From NCBI GenBank assembly GCA_964580155.1, contig CAZOJP010000001.1, forward strand, positions 1 to 64,000: a stretch of DNA of 64,000 nucleotides. The letters run 5' to 3'. The stretch's first letter is position 1; every line of letters begins with the position of its first letter. Below are positions 15,581 through 21,963 of the stretch, one piece after another. The position numbers were made by a program, and so were the translations under genes. The stretch comes from Intestinibacillus sp964580155. GTDB taxonomy: Bacteria > Bacillota > Clostridia > Oscillospirales > Butyricicoccaceae. The notes under the pieces are model-generated. The model had not been told where the DNA came from and did no database searches. It saw only the letters and a list, made by a program, of their open reading frames with translations.

Positions 15581-15600
15581 TTTAATTGGAGGAAGCATAC

Positions 15601-15879
15601 ATGACAGCAGAGACTATCAAGCAGCTACGTGAGGCACGAGGTTGGACTCAGGCAGAATTGGCGCGAAGGCTGAACATTTCAAGGAACGGCGTAAACACAT
15701 GGGAACAGGGTTTATCCATGCCGTCCCCGCACTTTCTCGTCGAACTCGCAAAAATCTTTTCTGTTTCCGCCGACTTCTTACTTGGTGTTGAATCACTACA
15801 TACTATCAATGTGTCGGACCTGTCTATCAAGGACGTAGCTATGCTTACGGACCTTGCGGACCGATTGAGAAGTATTTAG
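15601..15879 (+). CDS. XRE-family helix-turn-helix regulator
   Basis: 92-aa DNA-binding protein. The HTH_3 domain spans residues 5-58 (IKQLREARGWTQAELARRLN, then ISRNGVNTWEQGLSMPS), with the recognition helix at about 28-38 and the LAKIFSVSADFLLG ending typical of Cro/CI-like repressors. The remaining tail is short and probably dimerises. Start 15601 is set by GGAGG 7 nt upstream. It is divergent from the DUF4236 gene and followed by a terminator, so it is likely an autoregulator of the island's cargo. Confidence 0.9.
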   Translation: MTAETIKQLREARGWTQAELARRLNISRNGVNTWEQGLSMPSPHFLVELAKIFSVSADFLLGVESLHTINVSDLSIKDVAMLTDLADRLRSI

Positions 15880-15916
15880 GAGAGTGCTGCTGTTGTGGTG
15901 GCACTCTCCTAATTTT
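15876..15916 (+). terminator. Terminator of the XRE gene
   Basis: TTAGGAGAGTGC (15876-15887, overlapping the stop codon) pairs exactly with GCACTCTCCTAA (15901-15912), followed by TTTT. Confidence 0.88.
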
Positions 15917-15934
15917 ATGAAAGAGGTGGAAGCT

Positions 15935-17545
15935 ATGAAAAAGCGTTTAACAGCAGTATTCCTGTCCCTTGCCCTGATGTTAGGGCTCACATCATTTGCC
16001 GCCGCAGAGGGCGACATACCAACCGCCGCAAACTTCGACGAACTTACCGCCGTTATAGATGGCGGGGCAACAACCGTTGAGATTACCGGAATGATTGTAG
16101 TTGATACGGCTTTGGGTTATGATGACAAGACAATTACCTTGACCCGTTCGGCAGACTTTACGGATAATATTCTGCTGTGGGTTGAAGATGGTACCCTTAA
16201 AAACCTGAGTATTGACGGTTGCTCCGTAGAAACTCAAAAACGGGCGGTATGGACCTGCGGTAACAACCAAATTGAAAATGCAACCTTTACGAACTGCCCA
16301 GCGGGAGCCGTTGAGGTAAGAACAGGCGCAGCGACATTTTCAGATTGCACTTTCAAGGATAATTCCGGTGACACCGGCGCGCATGTTCTTAATAATGCAA
16401 CTGCTACATTCTCGGATTGCGTTTTCACAGGCGGCAAAGCGGCGAACAGCGCGGGCGCGATTCGGAATAACGGTGACCTGACATTGGCCGATTGCACCTT
16501 TACGGGGAATTGCACCAACGGCACATCCACTTACCAAAACGGCGGTGCGATTTACAGTATCGGGACGCTGTCCGCTGAGGATTGCACTTTTACCGAAAAC
16601 AGCTCTTTGGTCGGCGGTGCAATAGATACTATCGGCAGCAGCAACACAGAACTTACAGGGTGTGCGTTTACTAACAATTCGGCAAATGTCGGCGGCGCGA
16701 TAGGCAATTCAGGAGCCGCAACAATCATCGACACGCTGATATACAAAAATACAGCAACCGAAGAAGGCGCGGATTTACACACTACGAGCTCGATTGCCGT
16801 ATCGTATAGCACTGATTATATATTTGATGAAACGCCGAGCGGTTGGCACTCTGATTTTTATACCGAGCGTTCCGGTGATAAACTATTTGAGCCTTCGTTT
16901 GAGGGAAGCGGCAATTTGGTATTTCTCATGGAATCCGACCTTCCTACACCTGAGCCTGAGCCGGTTACTCCTGTTGAGCCCGACCCCGCCCCATCGATTG
17001 ACCCTGACCCCGCGCCAGAGCCCACGCCGACCATCACTATTCGCCCCTCGACCAAGCGGCATACTACTACGGTCGTCAGTAAGCCGGTAAAGCCCGCGCT
17101 TGACAAGGCGAATATGCTTTACCTTGTCGGCTATCGGGACGCTGCTCCTGACGGGAATATCACGCGGCGGCAGGTCGCGCATATTCTGTATAACCTTATG
17201 AGTGCCGAAAGCAAGGAGTATTACGCCTGTGAGACAAGTCCCTTTGTCGATGTTGAGGACGACATAGCGATTGCGGTATTGGCAAAGGCGAAAATCGTAC
17301 TCGGCTATGACGAGCATTACCGACCCGACACCTATTTGACGATGGGCGAACTCTGCGCGATACTGAGCCGATTTTCCGATTTAGAGAGTGGGACAAGCTC
17401 ATTCCAAAATATCGAACACCATTGGGCGCGCGACTATGTGAATATCTGCGTTTCAAGCGGTTGGCTTGACGATTCAGCGGAGATTGACCTAAACGGATAT
17501 GTCAGGGCAACGGACGCGATTGCCATAATTGAAAAAATGCTATAA
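15935..17545 (+). CDS. Exported beta-helix surface protein with SLH modules
   Basis: 536-aa secreted protein. Signal peptide at 1-25 (MKKRLTAVFLSLALMLGLTS then FAAAEG). Residues ~90-285 are a right-handed parallel beta-helix built from 20-25-residue turns with a recurring (F/L)-S/A-D-C-x-F pattern and Asn-rich turns. Residues ~330-370 form a Pro/Glu/Asp linker, followed by about 140 residues with two to three SLH modules (for example YRPDTYLTMGELCAILSRF). AGAGGTGG precedes the ATG. Beta-helix proteins bind or cleave polysaccharides or mediate adhesion; no catalytic triad can be assigned. It is an unusual cargo gene for a small island. Confidence 0.78.
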   Translation: MKKRLTAVFLSLALMLGLTSFAAAEGDIPTAANFDELTAVIDGGATTVEITGMIVVDTALGYDDKTITLTRSADFTDNILLWVEDGTLKNLSIDGCSVETQKRAVWTCGNNQIENATFTNCPAGAVEVRTGAATFSDCTFKDNSGDTGAHVLNNATATFSDCVFTGGKAANSAGAIRNNGDLTLADCTFTGNCTNGTSTYQNGGAIYSIGTLSAEDCTFTENSSLVGGAIDTIGSSNTELTGCAFTNNSANVGGAIGNSGAATIIDTLIYKNTATEEGADLHTTSSIAVSYSTDYIFDETPSGWHSDFYTERSGDKLFEPSFEGSGNLVFLMESDLPTPEPEPVTPVEPDPAPSIDPDPAPEPTPTITIRPSTKRHTTTVVSKPVKPALDKANMLYLVGYRDAAPDGNITRRQVAHILYNLMSAESKEYYACETSPFVDVEDDIAIAVLAKAKIVLGYDEHYRPDTYLTMGELCAILSRFSDLESGTSSFQNIEHHWARDYVNICVSSGWLDDSAEIDLNGYVRATDAIAIIEKML

Positions 17546-17551
17546 ACGAGA

Positions 17552-17585
17552 GAAGCCGGTCTGCTAACGCAGGCCGGTTTCTTTG
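17552..17585 (+). terminator. Terminator of the beta-helix gene
   Basis: GAAGCCGGTCTGC pairs with GCAGGCCGGTTTC across a TAAC loop, followed by TTTG. It starts 7 nt past the stop codon. Confidence 0.82.
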
Positions 17586-17630
17586 TTATGGAGCTCCACA
17601 GTCTCTCGTATGGAGTTTTAATCAGAGACC

Positions 17631-18104
17631 TTATAGTTTATCCTCGGAATCGCTCGGACGCAATACGGGAGACCGTAGGTACTCCATTTCTCGTTTATAT
17701 CTGGCGGCGCGTGCAAAGTCTTTTTCGGTAGGGCTTGCAATTCGGCTCAAATCCGAGTTGTGAGTGAGGTCTGCGCGCTTCACTCTTACGGCGAGCGGGT
17801 TTTCTGCGATTCGCCGTAAATAGGTATCTCTCGGCTCGCCGCTTCGGTGCGTCAGGCAATCCACCGCCGCAACAATGCTATCACTGAATCCGCGCCCCCT
17901 GAGGTCGTCAAGGGTGACGTTGGTATCTTCTACTACGTCGTGTAGCAACGCAACCGTCTGTTCTTCTTCGGTGTAGAGGGACTCTGCGACCGTGATAGGG
18001 TGGTTGATATAGTCACACCCGGCTTTATCGACCTGTCCGCGGTGGGCTGCGGTTGCCAGCTCTAAAGCAGAAACAACGCTTTTAGACTCTCGCAATAGTT
18101 TCAT
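17631..18104 (-). CDS. Small HD-domain hydrolase, MESH1/SpoT-like
   Basis: 157-aa HD phosphohydrolase matching small alarmone hydrolases (Mn2+-dependent ppGpp 3'-pyrophosphohydrolase fold). Metal and substrate motifs are in family order: AAHRGQVDKAG (His21), YINHP (His35), LLHDVVEDT (His55-Asp56, Glu59-Asp60) and KRADLTHNSDL (Asp112, Asn116). No synthetase, TGS or ACT domain is present. ATG 18104 is preceded by AGAGGA; the longer in-frame extension lacks a site. It is inside the guaA island, alone on the minus strand. Stand-alone HD hydrolases on mobile DNA could counter alarmone or toxic-nucleotide synthetases; the true substrate is unknown. Confidence 0.8.
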   Translation of the reverse strand: MKLLRESKSVVSALELATAAHRGQVDKAGCDYINHPITVAESLYTEEEQTVALLHDVVEDTNVTLDDLRGRGFSDSIVAAVDCLTHRSGEPRDTYLRRIAENPLAVRVKRADLTHNSDLSRIASPTEKDFARAARYKREMEYLRSPVLRPSDSEDKL

Positions 18105-18127
18105 TTCGTTCCTCTTCTTATGTCCGT

Positions 18128-18243
18128 TTCTGCTGCTTGGGTCAGCAGCAGAAGCAGCAGTTCTTTCAAATCTGCTGCTGCAAACCGCTGCTGAAAAAGT
18201 CAAGCGTTTTCAAGCATTTCGGGGTTTTAGCAGCAGAAGCAGC
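18128..18243. repeat. CAGCAG/CTGCTG repeat cluster
   Basis: The 15-mer AGCAGCAGAAGCAGC occurs exactly at 18144-18158 and 18229-18243, with inverted CTGCTG runs between them (18172-18180, 18188-18193). More CTGCTG copies follow near 18347-18363. The spacing is irregular, iteron-like rather than CRISPR-like. Confidence 0.7.
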
Positions 18244-18284
18244 GGTTTTTATAGTGTTTTATAAATCGCAACGAATTAAAGATT

Positions 18285-18307
18285 TTGATACCCAAGTTGG
18301 GTATCAA
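18285..18307. repeat. 23-bp perfect palindrome
   Basis: TTGATACCCAA (18285-18295), one central G, then TTGGGTATCAA (18297-18307). The near-zero loop points to a protein-binding operator more than an RNA terminator. It lies upstream of the HD hydrolase gene. Confidence 0.7.
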
Positions 18308-18450
18308 TGTTCTTATTTCTTAAAAAAGTTTACCCTATCGAAAAACTGCTGCCAACTGCTGCTAAGGGCCTCCGCCTTGTGCGCGGGCTTGTTTTGTTCA
18401 TAAAATGTTTACAAAGACAATTTTAGGTAAATAAAGACGAACGATTGCTC

Positions 18451-18513
18451 ATTAAAGGCAAAACATTATTGCTGAGCGACAATAGCTTGCCTTTAATTGA
18501 CAAAGTTTGTCAA
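18451..18513. repeat. Hairpin followed by a 17-bp palindrome
   Basis: ATTAAAGGCAA (18451-18461) pairs with TTGCCTTTAAT (18487-18497), with an inner TATTG/CAATA stem. The sequence then runs directly into TTGACAAA-G-TTTGTCAA (18497-18513). Confidence 0.65.
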
Positions 18514-18542
18514 ACAGCCGATTTAGGCCACAAAAGTTCACG

Positions 18543-18596
18543 TTTACAATACCGTATCTTGTACGATATAATGCAAGCGGACACAAGATATTGTAT
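18543..18596 (+). promoter_or_regulatory. Promoter with flanking 14-bp inverted repeat
   Basis: TTTACA (18543-18548), 18-bp spacer, TATAAT (18567-18572). ATACCGTATCTTGT (18549-18562) and ACAAGATATTGTAT (18583-18596) are inverted copies (12 of 14 match) placed around the -10 box and start point, an operator-like arrangement for the primase-like gene. Confidence 0.6.
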
Positions 18597-18619
18597 TTAA
18601 GGAAGTGGGGGTTGACTAT

Positions 18620-19027
18620 ATGCAGTATGACGGACTACTGACGATAGCCACAGGGAGCTCTCGCCGGTCCACGAATTGGAAAAACAAGAACATACTGTGG
18701 TCCGACCTTGCCACTAAGCTCTCTAATGTTACGAGGACACAGGAAACGCAAGACGAGTATGCACACATGCCGAAAGACGAGCGTGACCGCATTAAAGATG
18801 TGGGTGGCTTTGTCGGCGGCAGTTTGAGAACGGGACGAAGAAAGGCTGACTCCGTTTCCTCGCGGCAGCTAATCACGCTTGACCTTGATGATGTTCCGCA
18901 GGGTGCGGACCCTTGGCCTACGGTTACGCTGGCGCTCGGCTGCGCCGCTGTTCTATACAGTACCCACAGCCACATGCCGCAGAGTCCACGCCTTGCTCAA
19001 ACGCTGGACTCCCTGCTCAAAACCTGA
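18620..19027 (+). pseudogene. Truncated phage/plasmid primase or VirE-N-like gene
   Basis: 135 aa resembling the N-terminus of virulence-associated-E/primase-helicase proteins of phages and integrative elements. Visible family stretches are NWKNKNILWSDLATKLS, RIKDVGGFVGGSLRTGRRK, RQLITLDLDDV and VLYSTHSHMPQSPRL. Homologues continue for several hundred residues after this point; here the frame ends within 15 codons, just before the guaA terminator, so the gene lost its catalytic part. ATG 18620 is supported by GGAAGTGGGGG upstream. It is the right-most gene of the island and evidence that the original element could replicate. Confidence 0.72.
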
Positions 19028-19065
19028 TTTCAGCGTCATAACAGCATCGCAGCTATCATTAAAAG

Positions 19066-19100
19066 AGCCCGAAAGCCTTGCAAATAAAGGCTTTCGGGCT
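19066..19100. terminator. Bidirectional terminator at the guaA end
   Basis: AGCCCGAAAGCCTT (19066-19079) pairs exactly with AAGGCTTTCGGGCT (19087-19100), 7-nt loop. TTTCTT follows on plus and TCTTTT on minus, so it serves guaA and the truncated primase-like gene. It lies inside the island, so it arrived with or was retained by it. Confidence 0.88.
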
Positions 19101-19109
19101 TTCTTCCAT

Positions 19110-19121
19110 TTATTCCCACTC
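19110..19121 (+). repeat. Right direct repeat (attR-like) in the guaA stop region
   Basis: TTATTCCCACTC, the complement of the last three sense codons and stop of guaA. It is identical to 13288-13299. Confidence 0.75.
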
Positions 19122-20654
19122 AATCGTAGCGGGCGGTTTGGATGTGATATCGTAAACGATGCGGTTGATGTGCTTTACCTCATTGACGATTCGTACACTG
19201 ATGCGGTCAAGCACTTCGTAGGGAATCCGTGCCCAATCGGCTGTCATGAAATCGGTCGTCGTGACACCGCGCAGCGCAAGCGTATAATCGTAAGTGCGCT
19301 CATCACCCATCACTCCGACAGAGCGCATATTGGTAAGAACCGCAAAATACTGACTGATTTGTGTGTTCCAACCTGCGTTTGCAATTTCATCACGGAAGAT
19401 ATAATCTGCCTCTCGGAGCAAATCTGCCTTTTCCTTGGTGATGTCACCGATAATGCGGATTGCGAGACCGGGGCCCGGAAACGGTTGACGCATGACAAGA
19501 TAGTTAGGCAGGCCCAACTCGCGGCCCAGCTCACGCACCTCGTCCTTGAACAGAAGTCGTAGGGGCTCAATAATTTCCTTAAAGTCAACAAAATCAGGCA
19601 GGCCGCCCACATTATGATGGCTCTTAATCGTAGCGCTGTCCCCCAGCCCTGACTCGATAACATCAGGATAGATTGTGCCCTGTACGAGAAAATCAACACG
19701 GCCGATCTTTTTCGCTTCTTCTTCAAAGACACGGATAAACTCTTCGCCGATGATCTTGCGCTTATGCTCCGGCTCAGAAACGCCCTTGAGCTTGCCGAGG
19801 AAACGGTTTTCAGCATCAACGCGCACAAATTCAATATCCCATTTTGCAAAGGCCTGCTCGACTTCATCGCCTTCGTCCTTGCGCATCAGACCGTGATCAA
19901 CAAAGACGCATGTCAACTGATTGCCGACCGCTTCGGCCAGCAGTGCTGCCGCGACCGAGGAGTCTACGCCTCCGGAAAGTGCCAACAGAACTTTGCCGCT
20001 GCCAACTTTTTCGCGAATGGCAGCAATTGTGTGTTTGGAGTAATCCCCCATCGTCCAGTCACCCTTGGCGTGACAAATTTCATACAGAAAGTTGTGCAGC
20101 ATTTGGCTTCCGCCTTCGGTATGATTGACCTCCGGATGATACTGTACGCCGTAAAACCCGCGTGCTTCATCTTCAATTGCAACATTCGGGCACATTTTGC
20201 TGTGTGCAGTCAGTTTGAAGCCCTCCGGTACCTTAGCCATATAATCGCTGTGGCTCATCCAGGAGATGCCTTCCGCAGGCAGTCCCTTGAACAGCTTGCT
20301 TGTCGTATCATAATACGTCATGGTCTTGCCGTACTCACGTGCCGAAGCATCGGTTGCGGCGACTACTTCGCCGCCGAGCGCCTGTGCCATGAGCTGACAT
20401 CCGTAGCAGATACCGAGCACCGGAACACCCAGTTCAAAGATTTCGCTCGCGCAATGCGGTGAATTCTCTTCGTAAACGCTGCTTGGTCCGCCGGTGAAGA
20501 TAATGCCGACCGGATTCATTGCCCGAATTTCCTCGATTGGCGTTTTATACGACTTTACCTCGCAATAAACATGCTGCTCGCGAACTCTACGCGCAATCAA
20601 CTGATTGTACTGACCGCCAAAGTCCAACACGAGGACTAGCTGATGCTTTTTCAT
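19110..20654 (-). CDS. guaA: GMP synthase (glutamine-hydrolysing)
   Basis: Amidates XMP to GMP with glutamine and ATP, the last step of GMP synthesis. The 514-aa protein has a class I glutamine amidotransferase at 1-190 (nucleophile Cys83 in GICYGC; VQYHPEVNHTEGG with the His-Glu pair), an N-type ATP pyrophosphatase at ~200-390 (P-loop LALSGGVDSSV) and a C-terminal dimerisation domain ending in IEWE. AAGGGG lies about 10 nt upstream of the ATG. It is monocistronic. Its 3' end doubles as the island attachment site, yet the coding sequence is intact. Confidence 0.97.
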   Translation of the reverse strand: MKKHQLVLVLDFGGQYNQLIARRVREQHVYCEVKSYKTPIEEIRAMNPVGIIFTGGPSSVYEENSPHCASEIFELGVPVLGICYGCQLMAQALGGEVVAATDASAREYGKTMTYYDTTSKLFKGLPAEGISWMSHSDYMAKVPEGFKLTAHSKMCPNVAIEDEARGFYGVQYHPEVNHTEGGSQMLHNFLYEICHAKGDWTMGDYSKHTIAAIREKVGSGKVLLALSGGVDSSVAAALLAEAVGNQLTCVFVDHGLMRKDEGDEVEQAFAKWDIEFVRVDAENRFLGKLKGVSEPEHKRKIIGEEFIRVFEEEAKKIGRVDFLVQGTIYPDVIESGLGDSATIKSHHNVGGLPDFVDFKEIIEPLRLLFKDEVRELGRELGLPNYLVMRQPFPGPGLAIRIIGDITKEKADLLREADYIFRDEIANAGWNTQISQYFAVLTNMRSVGVMGDERTYDYTLALRGVTTTDFMTADWARIPYEVLDRISVRIVNEVKHINRIVYDITSKPPATIEWE

Positions 20655-20871
20655 AAAAGCGGTTCCCCTTCCCTAATCAATGATATGATTATCTAAAATT
20701 ATGACACAAAAATCGACAGACAGCAAGGGTTTTGCATCATTTATTTTCGGCAAATACAATTCTGGAGAGATATACTGAAATTCCCTGATTACGGCATGAA
20801 AAGTTCGGAATAATTCCGCAGTCCGTGTTTAAACTAATGGTAAATTGCTGATAGAAAGGACGGAATTTTCC

Positions 20872-21849
20872 GTGGAAACAAAACGATATCATTCTCTGCG
20901 CGCCCTGCTTTGTGCGATATTGGCATTCCCTCTTCTCGGTATGTCAGTACCGGCAACCCTTGCCTTTTGGGGGGCACACGCAGAAGCGCTCCAGCCAGTT
21001 TCGACAACCGGGCATGCACCGATTGCGGCAGATGTCACCGGTGAAACGTATACCGGTGTTTATGTGGAAGTTCCGCTGGCCGCGACAGATGCTGACGGCG
21101 ATGCCGTAATTTTCAAAATCGTCGAGGCACCTCGACTGGGCACAGCGGTGATTGATGGCGGCACACTGCAGTACACCCCAATCTCAGGAAAGACCGGCAC
21201 AGATAAGTTCGCCTATGTTGCCGTTGACACAATGGGGAATCTATCCGCTCCTGCGCAGATCAAAATTAAGGTGCAGCGCAACAGCGCCAAGCTGACTTAT
21301 TCGGATATGTTAACGGACTCCGCACACTATGCGGCGCTGTGTCTGTCCGAGCGCGGAGTTCTCACCGGCGAGAAAATCGGCGCATCTTATTTTTTCCGCC
21401 CCAATGACAGCATGACCCGCAGCCAGTTCATTGCAATGGCAGCTGCGATTGCGGACATCCCTGTTACACCGACCACACAAACCGACTTTGCCGATGATTC
21501 CGGCCTGTCTGCGTGGGCAAAGCCGTATATCAGCGCTGCCGCCTCCACCGGACTTATCAGCGGTTATCAGACCGTCTCTGGTGCAACAGAAATTCGCGGT
21601 GAAAGCCTGATCACCGCCGCAGAGGCCAGTGTGATTGTGGGGAATCTGCTCACCGAAGACTTTGACACACCGGTCACAGCTGTCGCGACAGAAAGCATCT
21701 CTGTTCCTGCATGGGCTGCGGGCGCAACCACACGTCTGGCCGCGGCAAGGGTTCTGCCCGACCAGATGAAGACCGATCCAAACAACCCCATCACCCGTAA
21801 AACCGCATGTGAACTGCTGTATCACACACTGGTGCTCCGCGAGGCCTAA
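20872..21849 (+). CDS. Exported Ig-like/SLH surface protein
   Basis: 325-aa exported protein. GTG 20872 is taken as start because AAAGGACGG lies 8-10 nt upstream. A signal peptide covers about residues 1-38 (LLCAILAFPLLGMSVPATLA). Residues ~45-140 form a cadherin/Big_9-like Ig fold with the typical ATDADGDAVIFKIVEAP and GTLQYTPISGKTGTDKFAY patterns. The C-terminal ~180 residues carry about two and a half SLH modules (YFFRPNDSMTRSQFIAMAA; ISAAASTGLISGYQ). It is likely attached non-covalently to wall polymer. It is divergent from guaA, single-gene, and followed by a terminator. No enzymatic domain seen. Confidence 0.78.
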   Translation: METKRYHSLRALLCAILAFPLLGMSVPATLAFWGAHAEALQPVSTTGHAPIAADVTGETYTGVYVEVPLAATDADGDAVIFKIVEAPRLGTAVIDGGTLQYTPISGKTGTDKFAYVAVDTMGNLSAPAQIKIKVQRNSAKLTYSDMLTDSAHYAALCLSERGVLTGEKIGASYFFRPNDSMTRSQFIAMAAAIADIPVTPTTQTDFADDSGLSAWAKPYISAAASTGLISGYQTVSGATEIRGESLITAAEASVIVGNLLTEDFDTPVTAVATESISVPAWAAGATTRLAAARVLPDQMKTDPNNPITRKTACELLYHTLVLREA

Positions 21850-21868
21850 TAGAACCTGATGGGTTTAT

Positions 21869-21911
21869 AATCCACGCTACCGACCATTTCCGGTTTGTAG
21901 CGTGGATTTTT
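21869..21911 (+). terminator. Terminator after the Ig-like/SLH gene
   Basis: AATCCACGCTAC (21869-21880) pairs with GTAGCGTGGATT (21897-21908), followed by TTT. Confidence 0.88.
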
Positions 21912-21963
21912 ATGTTGACGCAGCGCCCCTTCGCTTTTATGGCCACCCTTCCGGCTTCGTTCT

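Larger units (their letters stand above)
18105..18619. other. 515-bp non-coding segment rich in repeats and palindromes
   Basis: No credible gene. Contents from left to right: CTGCTG/CAGCAG clusters (18128-18243 and 18347-18363), a 23-bp palindrome (18285-18307), an 11-bp-arm hairpin (18451-18497), a 17-bp palindrome (18497-18513), and a promoter flanked by a 14-bp inverted repeat (18543-18596). This density suggests an origin or control region of the former mobile element. Confidence 0.6.
13288..19121. mobile_element. Remnant genomic island integrated at the guaA 3' end
   Basis: About 5.8 kb bounded by the 12-bp direct repeat TTATTCCCACTC. The right copy regenerates the guaA C-terminus and stop codon; the guaA 3' end is a known integration hotspot for tyrosine-integrase islands. 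Cargo is accessory in nature: a 45-aa protein, HNH nuclease, frameshifted DUF4236 protein, XRE regulator, beta-helix SLH protein, HD hydrolase and a truncated primase-like gene. No integrase or excisionase is present, so the element has decayed or relies on a helper. Confidence 0.7.

Noticed and set aside
18128..18363. CAGCAG repeats considered as a CRISPR array
   Set aside because: Units are short and irregularly spaced, partly inverted, with no unique spacers of constant length and no cas genes.
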